A stretch of 64,000 nucleotides of DNA from Streptomyces sp. NBC_00525 (lineage in GTDB: Bacteria; Actinomycetota; Actinomycetes; Streptomycetales; Streptomycetaceae): positions 4,774,001 through 4,838,000 of the forward strand of contig NZ_CP107834.1 of assembly GCF_036346595.1 (NCBI RefSeq), in the 5' to 3' direction. The notes under the pieces are model-generated. The model saw nothing but the letters and a program-made list of their open reading frames with translations, did not search any database and was not told the origin of the DNA. This document shows positions 29,242 to 38,539 of the stretch, piece by piece. How positions within the stretch are numbered: the first letter of the stretch is position 1; each line of letters opens with the position of its first letter. The position numbers and the translations under genes are program-made.

Positions 29242-30180
29242 TCAGCGGGTTTGCTGGGCCGGGACGCCCCGGGAGGCGGGCTCCTCGTCGGCGGGGGAGC
29301 CGGCGGCGGCCACCGCGGCACCCGTCAGCGTCGCCAGCATCTCGCGGACGTTGGTCAGCTGCGCGTTGATCGAGTCGCGGCGGTTGGTGAGGGCCGCCAG
29401 CTCGCGCTCCGATTCGCTGCGGATGCGGTCCGCCTTCGCGTTGGCGTCCGCCACGATGTCCTCGGACTGACGCTGCGCGGTCTCCACCGTCTGACGGGCC
29501 CGGCGCTCGGCGTCCGTACGGAGCTTCTCGGCCTCCAGGCGGAGCTGCTCGGCGCGGTGCTCGATCTCGGCGAGGCGCTTCTCGGCCTTGGCCTGACGGG
29601 ACGCGAGGTCGCGCTCCGACTGGTCGCGGCGCTTGGCCAGGTTGGTCTCGAAGTCCGCGGCGGCCTGGGCGGCCTTGGCACGGGTCTCCTCGAAGAGGGC
29701 GTCGGCCTCCTCGCGCTTCTGTGCCGCGTCCTTCTGCGCGTCGGCGCGCAGCGTGGTGGCCTCACCCTTGGCCTTGTCGACGATGCGGACGCCGTCGTCC
29801 TCGGCCTTGGCCTTGCGCTCGGCGGCGAAGGTCTCGGCGTCGTTGCGCACCTGCTGGGCGGCGGACTCGGCGAGCTCACGGTGCTGCTCGGCGGCGCGAC
29901 GGGCCTCCTCGCGCAGGTCCTTCGCCTCCTCCTCGGCCAGGCGCAGGATCTTCTCCACACGCGCGCCGAGACCCGCGTACGACGGCTCCGCGTCGGTCAC
30001 CTGGGCCTGGGCGTTCTGCGTCTCGAGGTGCAGCTCCTCGATGCGCTTTTCCAACGACGTGATACGGGCGAGAGCACTGTCACGGTCGGCGACGAGCTTG
30101 GTAATGCGGTCGTCCACCTGACCGCGGTCGTAACCACGCCGCACGAGTTCGAAGCCGAAGGGGGAGGAAGGGTCACTCAT
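29242..30180 (-). CDS. filP: Filament-forming coiled-coil protein FilP
   Basis: Cytoskeletal protein that assembles into a network behind the growing hyphal tip and gives the hypha rigidity. The 312-residue product (S. coelicolor FilP is about 310) has a short DivIVA-like head, FGFELVRRGYDRGQVDDRI (8-26). A near-continuous coiled coil follows, rich in Ala, Glu, Arg and Gln, to about residue 285, and then a short Pro-containing tail. ATG at 30180 gives the expected MSDPSSPFGFEL. It lies directly after scy, as in S. coelicolor (SCO5396/SCO5397, from memory). Interaction with DivIVA and Scy is known for the family. Confidence 0.95.
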   Translation of the reverse strand: MSDPSSPFGFELVRRGYDRGQVDDRITKLVADRDSALARITSLEKRIEELHLETQNAQAQVTDAEPSYAGLGARVEKILRLAEEEAKDLREEARRAAEQHRELAESAAQQVRNDAETFAAERKAKAEDDGVRIVDKAKGEATTLRADAQKDAAQKREEADALFEETRAKAAQAAADFETNLAKRRDQSERDLASRQAKAEKRLAEIEHRAEQLRLEAEKLRTDAERRARQTVETAQRQSEDIVADANAKADRIRSESERELAALTNRRDSINAQLTNVREMLATLTGAAVAAAGSPADEEPASRGVPAQQTR

Positions 30181-30289
30181 GAGGTTCCTGTCGAAGTGAG
30201 ACCGGTGAGGTGATAGAGGGAATCCTAGGGGCCGGAACGGCGTGTCATCGAGTGGATGCGGTTTTGATGCGGAGAATGACACCCCTTTT

Positions 30290-30339
30290 GAGTGGCGGAC
30301 CCCCGTTTCCGAGTGGCGGGCCCCCGAAACCCCCGCCAC
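30290..30339. terminator. Direct repeat and hairpin between scy and filP
   Basis: A 21-bp direct repeat starts GAGTGGCGG at 30290 and 30311. The second copy forms a hairpin with downstream DNA: GTGGCGGG (30313-30320) pairs with CCCGCCAC (30332-30339). It probably ends scy transcription on the minus strand. Confidence 0.65.
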
Positions 30340-30386
30340 CCGGACGAATGAAGAACCGTGCGGAACCATGAACGACAGCCGGCCGG

Positions 30387-33300
30387 CTACCCATCGGACG
30401 ACTTGCCGCCCGATCGAGTGCCCGCCGAGGCACCCGCCTTGACACCGTTGGCCGGAGCGGAGCCCCCGCCCTTGCCCCCGGCCGCCGGGGTCTCGAAGGA
30501 CTCCAACGCCTCCAGCACGTCCTGGACACGCGAGATCTCCGTGTTGATGTCCTCGCGCCGGCGCACCAGGACCTCCAGCTCGTGCCGGCCCTCGTCCACC
30601 ACCCGCTTCGCCTCGGCCTCGGCGTCCGCCCGCAGCTTCTCGGCCTCGCGCACCAGGCTCGCCTTCTTCTGCTCGGCCTCCTTCAGCAGCGACTCCGCCC
30701 GCTTCACCGCCGCGATCCGGACCTTGCTCGCCTCCGAATTCGCGTCGGCCAGCAGCTCCTTGGCCTTCGCCGCCGCCTCGTCGCGCTGCTCGGTCGCCGC
30801 CTTCATCAGCTTGTCGACGCGCTCGCCCGCCGTCTTCATCTGCTCGGCCGTCTCCCGGCGGGCCCGGTCGTGCAGCTCCTGGATCTCGCCCTCCAGACGG
30901 GTCCTCAACTCCTCGGCCCGCTCCCGGATCTGCGTCGCGTCCCGGCGCGCGCCGACCAGCAGCTCGTCCGCGTCCGTCCGGGCCCGCTCCACCAGCGAGT
31001 TGCCCTCGACCGTCGCCGAAGACGTGATCCGCACGGCCTCCTTGCGCGCCGCGCCGACCATCGTGTCGGCCTGCTCCTCGGCCTCCGTGGCGACGCGCAG
31101 CGCCTCCTCACGGGCCTTGTCGATCAGCTGGTCCGCCTGCTCCGCCGCGTCCGCCCGGCGCTTCGACGCGGCCTCCCGCGCCTCGTCGAGCAGCCGGTCC
31201 GCCTCCTGCCGCGCCTGAGCCCGCATCTGCTCGGCCGCCGCCTCGGCATCCGCCCGCAGCCGCTCCGACTCCTCACGGGTGCGCGCCGCGTGCTCCTGCG
31301 CCGAGCCCACGGTCGCCGAGGCCTCCGCACGCATCCGCTCCGCGTCGCCCGCGGCCTCCTCGCCCGTCCGGGCCGCCTGCCGCTCCGCCTCCGTGCGCAG
31401 CCGCTCCGCCTCGGCGGTCGCCTCGGCCACCAGCCGGTCGACCTGGGCCGCCGCCTCCGACCGCATCCGGTTGGCATCCTCGCGCGCCTCCGCCCGGCTG
31501 CGCGCCGCGTCCTGCTCGGCCGACGCCAGCGCGTCCGACGCCTCCGTACGCATCCGCTGGCTGTACTCGGCGGTGTCCGCCCGCAGCCGCTCGGACTCCG
31601 CGATCGCCTCGGAGACCGTACGCTCCGCCATCGCCTTCGCGGCGTCCGTCTCCTCCTTGGCCACCTCACGGATACGGGAGGCGTCCTCGCCGGCCCGCTC
31701 CCGCTCCGCGTGCGCGTCGGCCCGCAGCCGGTCGGCCTCCTCCTGCGCCTCGGACTTCGTCCGCTCCGCGACATGCTCCGCCGCGGACCGCAGCCCGGCG
31801 ATCTCCTCCTCGGCCTGCTCCTGGAGCCCGCTGACCGAATCCCGCACCTGCTGGGCGGTCTGCTCGGCCGCCGCGACCAGCTCGGCCGCCCGCGTCTCCG
31901 CCTCGCCCGTCAGCCGCTGCGCCTCGGCCTGCGCCTCCTCGACCCGCTTGCGCGCGGAGGCCAGCAGCTCCTCGCTGCGCTCACGGGCCTGCTCGCGCTC
32001 CCGGCCCGCCTCGGTCCTGGCCGCCTCCAGCGTCTCCTCGGCCGCCCGCCGGCGCCGGTTCGCCTCCTCCTGGGCTGCGGCCAGCGCCTCCGCGGCCTCC
32101 GTACCCACCCGCTCGGCCGCGGCAGCGGCCTCCGACCGCATCCGGTCGGCGCTCTCCTGCGCCTCCGTCTTCAGCCGCTCCGCCTCGGTGGCCGCATCGG
32201 TACGCAGCCGTACGGCGACGGCCTCGCCCTCCGCACGGGACTGCGAGGCGTCCGCCGCGGCCTCGTCGCGCAGCCGCTGCGCCTCGGCCTCCGCCTGCTC
32301 CCGGAGCGAGCGGACCCGCTCGGCCGCCTCGGTGCGCAGCCGCTCGGACTCCTCGCCCGCCTCGCGCCGGATGCGCTCCGCCTCCGTACGCGCCTCGGCG
32401 AGCGCCTGCTCGGCAGCGGCCAGCCGGGTCTCCGCCTCGCCCTGCAGCCGGGCCAGCTCCTCGGCGGCCTCCGACTGCCGGGCCGCGACCGCCCGCTCGG
32501 TCTCCTCGCGCAGCGCGGCCGCCGCCTCGTCGGCCGCGGCCTTCGCCGCCTCGGCCTGCTCCTCCGCCTCCGAGCGCAGCTGCTCCGCCTCGGCGCGGGC
32601 CCGCTCCAGCGCCTCCTCGGCCTGCTTGCGCAGGGCCGCCGAACGCTCGGCCGCCTCGCCCCGGACCCGCTCGCTCTCGGCGCTCGCGGCGCCGCGCAGC
32701 TCCTCCGCGTCGGCCTTGGCCTTCGCGAGCAGCTCCTCGGCGGTCTTCGCGCCCTCCTCGATCTGCTGGAGGGCCTCCCGGCGGGCCTCGCCCCGGATGC
32801 GCTCGCCCTCGGCGACCGCCTCGGAGCGCAGCTGCTCGGCCTCGCCCCGAAGCCGGCGCGCCTCCTCCTGGAGCTCGACCGTCTTGGCCCGGTACTCCTT
32901 GGTGTCGTCCTTGGCCGCGCCCTTGAGCTGGTCGGCCTGCTCGGCGGCCTCGCCGCGCAGCCGGTCCGCCTCGGCCTCCGCCTCGCGGCGGATGCGCTCG
33001 GCCTCCTCCGCCGACGCCCGCGTGGCCGACTTCGCGTCCTCGGACGCCTTGCTCAGGATCTCCTCGGCGGACCGGGCCGCCTTCGCGAGCTGGGCCGCCG
33101 CGTCCTCGGCGGCGGCGGTGCGCGCGGCCTCGGCCGCCTCGGCACGCAGCCGCTCGGCCTCGGCACGGGCGTCGGCGAGCGCCTGCTCGGCCTCCGCCTT
33201 GAGGGTCTCGGCCTCCTTGGTGGCCTCCCCGACCAACCGGGCGATCTCCGACTTGGCGGTACGGGTGCGCTGCTCGTTCTGCGACTCGGCACCGGCCAGC

Positions 33301-34184
33301 CGCTTGGCCGCCGCCTCCTTGGCCTCCGCGAGAACCTTCTCGGCCTCCAGACGGGCCTCGCGCAGCTGGGTCTCGGCCTCCTGCATGCGCTGCTCGGCGG
33401 CCCGGTTCAGCTCGGTCGTCCGCTGCCGGGTCTGCTCGGTCTCCGCCGTCGTCGTCAGCCGCAGCTGCTCCGCGTGGCTGGTGGCCTCCTGGGCCTGGCC
33501 CGCGGCCACGCCGATCATCCGCTCGGCGTCCTTGCGGGCGCGCAGCAGGATCGCCTCCGCCTCGGCACGGGCCGCCTCCGCCTCCGAGCCGACGCGCCGG
33601 CGCGTCTCCTCGGCCAGCCGGGCGGCCTCCGCGCGGGCGGCGGTCAGCGCCTGCTCGGCCTCGGCGCGGGACTCCTCCAGGAGACGGCGGGCCTGCGACT
33701 CCGTCCGGGCCCGCAACTGCTCGGCCCAGGCGACGTTCTCGTTGACGTGCGACTCGACGGTCTGGCGGCGCTCCGCCAACTCCTGGTCGAGCTGCTGCCT
33801 GCGCTGCACGGCCTCGTTGTGCAGCTCGGCCTGGAGGCGGGCCTGGTGCTCCGCGTGCTCCTGGAGGATGCGCTGCGTCTGCGCCCGCGCCTCGCGCAGC
33901 TCGCGCTCGGCGTCACTGCGCAACTGCTCGGCCTGGACCTGGGCGTTACGGAGCATCTGCTCCGCCTGGTAGCCGATGTCCGCGCTGTCGTAGGCGGGAC
34001 GCATCGCCAGACTGCGCCGCGCCTCGTGCAGCTTGGCGCGCAGGACTTCGACCTGGTAGCCGAGGTCCTCTGCGTGCTGGACGGCCTTCTCCCGGTCGGT
34101 CCTGAGCCGGTCCATCTCGGCCTCGAACCGCGAGAGGTGGTCGTCTTCAGCTCGGTGGCTCTCCTGGCGTTCGTAGCCCCGCAC
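30387..34184 (-). CDS. scy: Polarity scaffold protein Scy (long coiled coil)
   Basis: Organises the tip polarisome, recruiting DivIVA and FilP and setting branch sites. The 1265-residue product is almost entirely coiled coil: residues about 15-1230 are Glu/Ala/Arg/Gln with regular heptad/hendecad spacing, and recurring units such as AEAERLRxEA and ERVRGEA, consistent with the 51-residue repeat described for Scy. The N terminus (HLSRFEAEMDRLR, LGYQVEVLRAKLHEARR) is distinct from the repeat. The tail (about 1235-1265) is Gly/Ala/Ser-rich. GTG at 34184 gives MRGYERQESH, close to S. coelicolor Scy. A false 1410-codon frame runs antisense across it. Confidence 0.95.
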   Translation of the reverse strand: MRGYERQESHRAEDDHLSRFEAEMDRLRTDREKAVQHAEDLGYQVEVLRAKLHEARRSLAMRPAYDSADIGYQAEQMLRNAQVQAEQLRSDAERELREARAQTQRILQEHAEHQARLQAELHNEAVQRRQQLDQELAERRQTVESHVNENVAWAEQLRARTESQARRLLEESRAEAEQALTAARAEAARLAEETRRRVGSEAEAARAEAEAILLRARKDAERMIGVAAGQAQEATSHAEQLRLTTTAETEQTRQRTTELNRAAEQRMQEAETQLREARLEAEKVLAEAKEAAAKRLAGAESQNEQRTRTAKSEIARLVGEATKEAETLKAEAEQALADARAEAERLRAEAAEAARTAAAEDAAAQLAKAARSAEEILSKASEDAKSATRASAEEAERIRREAEAEADRLRGEAAEQADQLKGAAKDDTKEYRAKTVELQEEARRLRGEAEQLRSEAVAEGERIRGEARREALQQIEEGAKTAEELLAKAKADAEELRGAASAESERVRGEAAERSAALRKQAEEALERARAEAEQLRSEAEEQAEAAKAAADEAAAALREETERAVAARQSEAAEELARLQGEAETRLAAAEQALAEARTEAERIRREAGEESERLRTEAAERVRSLREQAEAEAQRLRDEAAADASQSRAEGEAVAVRLRTDAATEAERLKTEAQESADRMRSEAAAAAERVGTEAAEALAAAQEEANRRRRAAEETLEAARTEAGREREQARERSEELLASARKRVEEAQAEAQRLTGEAETRAAELVAAAEQTAQQVRDSVSGLQEQAEEEIAGLRSAAEHVAERTKSEAQEEADRLRADAHAERERAGEDASRIREVAKEETDAAKAMAERTVSEAIAESERLRADTAEYSQRMRTEASDALASAEQDAARSRAEAREDANRMRSEAAAQVDRLVAEATAEAERLRTEAERQAARTGEEAAGDAERMRAEASATVGSAQEHAARTREESERLRADAEAAAEQMRAQARQEADRLLDEAREAASKRRADAAEQADQLIDKAREEALRVATEAEEQADTMVGAARKEAVRITSSATVEGNSLVERARTDADELLVGARRDATQIRERAEELRTRLEGEIQELHDRARRETAEQMKTAGERVDKLMKAATEQRDEAAAKAKELLADANSEASKVRIAAVKRAESLLKEAEQKKASLVREAEKLRADAEAEAKRVVDEGRHELEVLVRRREDINTEISRVQDVLEALESFETPAAGGKGGGSAPANGVKAGASAGTRSGGKSSDG

Positions 34185-34286
34185 TGCGCGGTCCCATCCT
34201 TCCCCGAGCTCTCAACACGTTCGGGGAATGGTGACAGATCAACGGCTGGGGACGCGGCGCGCCCCCGACCCGGCCCCGGCCCGGAA

Positions 34287-34316
34287 GAGCCCACTCTACC
34301 GGGCCCGGTAGGGCTC
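34287..34316 (-). terminator. Terminator between mce and scy
   Basis: Perfect palindrome CTACCGGG-CCCGGTAG (34296-34311) inside outer arms GAGCCC (34287-34292) and GGGCTC (34311-34316). It is placed 3 bp after the epimerase stop on the minus strand. Confidence 0.75.
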
Positions 34317-34319
34317 GGG

Positions 34320-34748
34320 TCAGTGCTCCTTCTTCGCCGTGACGAGTTCGGTGAGGACCCCGTGGCAGTCCTTGGGGTGCAGGAAGGTGATCCGGGACCC
34401 CATCGACCCCGTCCTGGGCTCCTCGTACAGCACCCGGACGCCCTTGCCGCCAATGTCCGCCGCGTCCGCGTCCACGTCGGCCGTGCCGAACGCGATGTGG
34501 TGCACGCCCTCGCCGTTCCTGGCCAGCCACTTGCCCACGGCGGAGTCCTCGCGGGTCGGTTCGAGGAGCTGGAGGTACGAGGCGCCGCCGTCGGACGTAT
34601 CGTTGATCTTGAGCATGGCCTCCCGCACCCCCTGCTCCTCGTTGACCTCGGAGTGGTGGACCTCGAACCCGTAGGTCGAGCGGTAGAACTCGACGGTCTT
34701 GTCGAGGTCGAAACAGGCGATCCCGATGTGGTCGATTCGCGTCAGCAT
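34320..34748 (-). CDS. mce: Methylmalonyl-CoA epimerase
   Basis: Interconverts (2R)- and (2S)-methylmalonyl-CoA, linking the mutase to propionyl-CoA carboxylase. The 142-residue product has the glyoxalase/VOC fold with metal ligands in RIDHIGIA (His7), the Gln of SYLQLLEP, VHHIAF and the Glu of VLTELV. Length is typical. ATG at 34748. It diverges from the thiolase gene across 134 bp and lies near meaB, part of a B12-linked acyl-CoA set. Confidence 0.94.
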   Translation of the reverse strand: MLTRIDHIGIACFDLDKTVEFYRSTYGFEVHHSEVNEEQGVREAMLKINDTSDGGASYLQLLEPTREDSAVGKWLARNGEGVHHIAFGTADVDADAADIGGKGVRVLYEEPRTGSMGSRITFLHPKDCHGVLTELVTAKKEH

Positions 34749-34882
34749 GGCTCCAGTGCAACGCGCTCCCGATGGTTACGCAACGTGCGCGCGATCACAC
34801 CCGTGGGCGGATGACGGGGCGGGTACCGCTCAGTACATTCAAGTAAACCCTCGTTCACATCTACTCCAAGGGGCTGTGCCTC

Positions 34883-36085
34883 ATGTCAGGAACGACCGGT
34901 ACCACCTCCGTGATCGTCGCGGGCGCCCGGACGCCCATGGGCCGGCTCCTCGGCTCCCTGAAGAGCTTCTCGGCGGCCGACCTCGGCGGCTTCGCCATCA
35001 AGGCGGCGCTGGACCGGGCCGGCATCGGCGGCGACCAGGTCGACTACGTGATCATGGGGCAGGTCCTCCAGGCCGGCGCGGGCCAGATCCCGGCCCGCCA
35101 GGCGGCGGTCAAGGCCGGCATCCCGATGAACGTCCCCGCGCTCACCGTCAACAAGGTGTGCCTCTCCGGGCTCGACGCCATCGCCCTGGCCGACCAGCTC
35201 ATCCGCGCCGGCGAGTTCGACATCGTGGTGGCCGGCGGCCAGGAGTCCATGACCAACGCCCCGCACCTGCTCCCCAAGTCCCGCGAGGGCCACAAGTACG
35301 GCGCGATCGAGATGCTCGACTCCATGGCGCACGACGGTCTGACCGACGCCTACGAGAACATCCCGATGGGCCAGTCCACCGAGCAGCACAACACCCGCCT
35401 CGGACTCGACCGCGCCGCCCAGGACGAGATCGGCGCCCAGTCCCACCAGCGCGCCGCCGCCGCCCAGAAGAACGGCCTGTTCGAGGCCGAGATCACGCCG
35501 GTCGAGATCCCGCAGCGCAAGGGCGACCCGGTCCTCTTCGCCAAGGACGAGGGCATCCGCCCCGAGACCACCGTCGAGTCCCTCGGCAAGCTGCGCCCCG
35601 CCTTCGCCAAGGACGGCACGATCACCGCGGGCACCTCCTCGCAGATCTCCGACGGCGCCGCCGCGGTCGTCGTCATGAGCAGGGCCAAGGCCGAGGAGCT
35701 GGGCCTGGAGTGGATCGCCGAGATCGGCGCCCACGGCAATGTCGCCGGCCCCGACAACTCCCTCCAGTCGCAGCCGTCCAACGCCATCCGGCACGCCCTC
35801 GCGAAGGAGGGCATCGGCGTCGAGGACCTCGACCTCATCGAGATCAACGAGGCGTTCGCGGCCGTCGCCGTCCAGTCCATGAAGGACCTCGGCGTCGACT
35901 CGGAGAAGGTCAACGTCAACGGCGGCGCCATCGCGCTGGGCCACCCCATCGGCATGTCCGGCGCCCGTCTGGTGCTGCACCTGGCGCTGGAGCTCAAGCG
36001 GCGCGGCGGCGGCACCGGCGCGGCGGCCCTGTGCGGCGGCGGCGGCCAGGGCGACGCGCTGATCGTGCGCGTCCCCCGCAAGTAG
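34883..36085 (+). CDS. Acetyl-CoA C-acetyltransferase (thiolase)
   Basis: Condenses two acetyl-CoA to acetoacetyl-CoA, or the reverse. The 400-residue product has the acylated Cys in [12 protein letters not shown] (about 93), QESMTNAPH, the His in [14 protein letters not shown] and the second Cys in [11 protein letters not shown]. Biosynthetic-type length. ATG at 34883. It is followed by meaB after 46 bp, probably in one operon. With the dehydrogenase at 17.9 kb it gives the first two steps to butyryl-CoA. Confidence 0.95.
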   Translation: MSGTTGTTSVIVAGARTPMGRLLGSLKSFSAADLGGFAIKAALDRAGIGGDQVDYVIMGQVLQAGAGQIPARQAAVKAGIPMNVPALTVNKVCLSGLDAIALADQLIRAGEFDIVVAGGQESMTNAPHLLPKSREGHKYGAIEMLDSMAHDGLTDAYENIPMGQSTEQHNTRLGLDRAAQDEIGAQSHQRAAAAQKNGLFEAEITPVEIPQRKGDPVLFAKDEGIRPETTVESLGKLRPAFAKDGTITAGTSSQISDGAAAVVVMSRAKAEELGLEWIAEIGAHGNVAGPDNSLQSQPSNAIRHALAKEGIGVEDLDLIEINEAFAAVAVQSMKDLGVDSEKVNVNGGAIALGHPIGMSGARLVLHLALELKRRGGGTGAAALCGGGGQGDALIVRVPRK

Positions 36086-36131
36086 CAGAGCACCCGGTAC
36101 GAGAGACACGCGGCGACGAGACGGAGCGGTG

Positions 36132-37091
36132 ATGGTGGACGTCCCCACCCTGGTGGAGCAGGCCCGCGCGGGGCGACCTCGGGCGGTGGCCCGGCTCATC
36201 TCCCTGGTGGAGGGGGCCTCGCCGCAGCTGCGCGAGGTGATGGCCGCCCTCGCGCCGCTGGCCGGCGGAGCGTACGTCGTCGGCCTGACCGGCTCGCCCG
36301 GCGTCGGCAAGTCCACCTCCACGTCGGCGCTGGTCGCCGCGTACCGGCGCCAGGGCAAGCGGGTCGCCGTCCTGGCCGTCGACCCGTCCTCGCCGTTCTC
36401 CGGCGGCGCGCTGCTGGGCGACCGGGTCCGGATGTCGGACCACGCCTCGGACCCCGGCGTCTACATCCGCTCCATGGCGACCCGCGGCCACCTCGGCGGC
36501 CTCGCCTGGGCGGCCCCGCAGGCGATCCGGGTGCTGGACGCGTCGGGCTTCGACGTGATCCTGGTGGAGACCGTGGGCGTCGGCCAGTCCGAGGTGGAGA
36601 TCGCCTCGCAGGCCGACACCTCCGTCGTCCTCCTCGCACCGGGCATGGGCGACGGCATCCAGGCCGCCAAGGCGGGCATCCTGGAGATCGGCGACGTGTA
36701 CGTCGTGAACAAGGCCGACCGGGACGGCGCGGACGCCACCGCCCGCGAGCTGAACCACATGCTGGGCCTCGGCGAGGCCCGCGGCCCCGGCGACTGGCGT
36801 CCGCCCATCGTCAAGACGGTCGCCGCGCGGGGCCAGGGCGTCGACGAGGTCGTCGAGGCCCTGGAGAAGCACCGGGCCTGGATGGAGGAGCACGGCGTCC
36901 TGACCGAACGGCGCACCTCCCGCGCCGCCCGCGAGGTCGAGACGATCGCGGTCACCCGCCTGCGCGAGCGCATCGGCACCCTGCACGGCGACCGCCGCCT
37001 GGACGCCCTGGCCGCCCGCATCGTGACGGGCCGCCTCGACCCGTACGCGGCGGCCGACGAACTGGTCGCGGGCCTCACCGGCGAGGACTGA
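36132..37091 (+). CDS. meaB: Mutase chaperone GTPase MeaB
   Basis: G-protein chaperone that protects and loads adenosylcobalamin-dependent acyl-CoA mutases. The 319-residue product has Walker A GLTGSPGVGKSTSTSAL, DPSSPFSGGALLGDR, the VETVGVGQSE switch region and the NKAD base motif. I use ATG at 36132, 5 nt after GGAG; GTG at 36129 is too close to it and GTG at 36135 is also possible. The partner mutase may be IcmA at 47.2 kb or a methylmalonyl-CoA mutase outside the window. Confidence 0.94.
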   Translation: MVDVPTLVEQARAGRPRAVARLISLVEGASPQLREVMAALAPLAGGAYVVGLTGSPGVGKSTSTSALVAAYRRQGKRVAVLAVDPSSPFSGGALLGDRVRMSDHASDPGVYIRSMATRGHLGGLAWAAPQAIRVLDASGFDVILVETVGVGQSEVEIASQADTSVVLLAPGMGDGIQAAKAGILEIGDVYVVNKADRDGADATARELNHMLGLGEARGPGDWRPPIVKTVAARGQGVDEVVEALEKHRAWMEEHGVLTERRTSRAAREVETIAVTRLRERIGTLHGDRRLDALAARIVTGRLDPYAAADELVAGLTGED

Positions 37092-37148
37092 CGAGGCAGG
37101 GCGCGGGAGCGACGGGCGCGGGGGCGGGGGAGCGAGGGGCGGAAACGA

Positions 37149-37180
37149 GGGGGCGGCGGAGGCCGGCCCGCCCCGCCCCC
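37149..37180. terminator. Possible GC hairpin between meaB and the PepSY gene
   Basis: GGGGGCGG (37149-37156) can pair with CCGCCCCC (37173-37180) in the 101-bp convergent gap. The region is simple-sequence G and C, so pairing could be fortuitous. Confidence 0.4.
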
Positions 37181-37192
37181 CCCCGCAGGGCC

Positions 37193-37759
37193 TCAGCCTC
37201 GTACCGCCCCCGACTTCGCGTCCACGTCCAGCTCCCGGTCCTCGCCGCCGCCGGTCCGCACCTCGACCTCCCAGTGCGGGGCGCCGTCCCCGTGCTCGTC
37301 GTCCAGCTCCACCGACGTCACCGCGCCCGGCGCCGACTTCAGCGCGGCGGCCACCGCGTCCCGCAACGACACGGAAACGCTCCGGGGCGCACGCCGGTCG
37401 CGATCGTCGTCGTCCCGGTCGATCTGCCGGCCGAGCACCTTTCCGCTCTCCGCGTCCACCGTCACCTCGTGCCACGCCCGGTCGGAGCCGTACACGTCCA
37501 GCTCCCACACCGGCCCGCCGTCCTCGTCGTCCAACTCCGCCTCCGTGACCGTGCCGGGGACGGCCTTCACCGCGGCCGCGACCGCGTCGCCTACCGCGAT
37601 CCGGGCGGTGGCCTCGTCGCTCGCGGCGGCGCTCCGGCCGGCCCCGCGCCCGTCGCGGCCGTCGTGGTGGTCGCCGTCCGAGAGGGCGGCGGCGGTGGCG
37701 GCCCCGCCGCCGGCGAGCACGGCCGCGGTCACGACACCGATGACGATCTTGCGCTTCAT
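37193..37759 (-). CDS. Secreted double-PepSY-domain protein
   Basis: A 188-residue exported protein with an N-terminal Sec signal (MKRKIVIGVVTAAVLAGGGAATAAA) and two PepSY modules (about 50-115 and 120-188). Each has the pattern AVAAAxKxxPGxVTxxELDDExG followed by W-EL/EV-V and a Val-Asp-Ala-x-Ser-Gly strand. An Asp-rich linker (DRDDDDRDRR) joins them. PepSY domains often act as inhibitors or accessory sensors. It is divergent from the OmpR-type regulator with shared repeats between them, so it may feed back on the kinase. ATG at 37759. Confidence 0.88.
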   Translation of the reverse strand: MKRKIVIGVVTAAVLAGGGAATAAALSDGDHHDGRDGRGAGRSAAASDEATARIAVGDAVAAAVKAVPGTVTEAELDDEDGGPVWELDVYGSDRAWHEVTVDAESGKVLGRQIDRDDDDRDRRAPRSVSVSLRDAVAAALKSAPGAVTSVELDDEHGDGAPHWEVEVRTGGGEDRELDVDAKSGAVRG

Positions 37760-37819
37760 GAGGGTTCCTCCCCGTACAGATGGGCTGACTGGCTTGCCCA
37801 CCACCCTGCCGGGGCGATG

Positions 37820-37856
37820 CTGAACGCAGCCTGAAGCCACCTGAAACCTTCTTCAG
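37820..37856. promoter_or_regulatory. CTGAA direct repeats, likely OmpR-type operator
   Basis: CTGAAC (37820), CTGAAG (37831) and CTGAAA (37841) are spaced 11 and 10 bp, followed by the inverse CTTCAG at 37851-37856. One-turn spacing is typical for OmpR-family regulators. The array lies 24 bp before the regulator start, in the divergent promoter. Confidence 0.65.
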
Positions 37857-37879
37857 CTCCGGTCTGGGACGCTGGGCGC

Positions 37880-38539
37880 ATGCGTCTGTTGATCGTGGAG
37901 GACGAGAAGCGGCTGGCGGTCTCGCTGGCCCGCGGGCTCACCGCCGAGGGGTTCGCCGTCGACGTCGTCCACGACGGCGCCGAGGGCCTGCACCTGGTGC
38001 TGCACGGCTCCTACGACCTGGTGATCCTCGACATCATGCTGCCCAGCATGAACGGCTACCGGGTCTGTGCCGCCCTGCGCGCCGCCGGACACGACGTGCC
38101 CGTCCTGATGCTGACCGCGAAGGACGGCGAGTACGACGAGGCGGAGGGCCTGGACACCGGCGCCGACGACTACCTGACCAAGCCGTTCAGCTACGTGGTG
38201 CTCGTCGCCCGCGTCCGCGCCCTGCTGCGCCGCAGGGGCGGCTCCGGCTCGCCCGTGGTCACCGCGGGCGCCCTGCGCATGGACACCGCGGCCCGCCGCG
38301 TCCACCTCGGCGACGACGAGATCGCCCTCACCGCCAAGGAGTTCGCGGTCCTCGAACAGCTCGCCCTGCGCGCCGGACAGGTCGTGAGCAAGGCGGAGAT
38401 CCTGGAGCACGTCTGGGACTTCGCCTACGCGGGCGACCCCAACATCGTCGAGGTGTACGTCAGCACCCTGCGCCGCAAGCTCGGCCCGGCCGCCATCCGC
38501 ACCGTACGCGGCGCCGGATACCGGCTGGAGGCGCCGTGA
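37880..38539 (+). CDS. OmpR-family response regulator
   Basis: Response regulator of 219 residues. The receiver has Glu8-Asp9, the acceptor Asp in LVILDIMLP (about 52) and Lys in LTKPF (about 102). The winged-helix DNA-binding domain follows (LTAKEFAVLEQLALRAG, VEVYVSTLRRKL, TVRGAGYRL). It overlaps its kinase gene by 4 bp and is divergent from the secreted PepSY gene, which it probably controls together with itself through the CTGAA repeats. Homologous to SCO5403-type regulators from memory. Confidence 0.94.
   Translation: MRLLIVEDEKRLAVSLARGLTAEGFAVDVVHDGAEGLHLVLHGSYDLVILDIMLPSMNGYRVCAALRAAGHDVPVLMLTAKDGEYDEAEGLDTGADDYLTKPFSYVVLVARVRALLRRRGGSGSPVVTAGALRMDTAARRVHLGDDEIALTAKEFAVLEQLALRAGQVVSKAEILEHVWDFAYAGDPNIVEVYVSTLRRKLGPAAIRTVRGAGYRLEAP

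Noticed and set aside
30582..34814. 1410-codon open frame on the plus strand opposite scy
   Set aside because: A by-product of the repetitive GC-rich coiled-coil codons of scy; low-complexity Leu/Arg/Gly protein, no ribosome site, no family pattern, and it runs on across mce.
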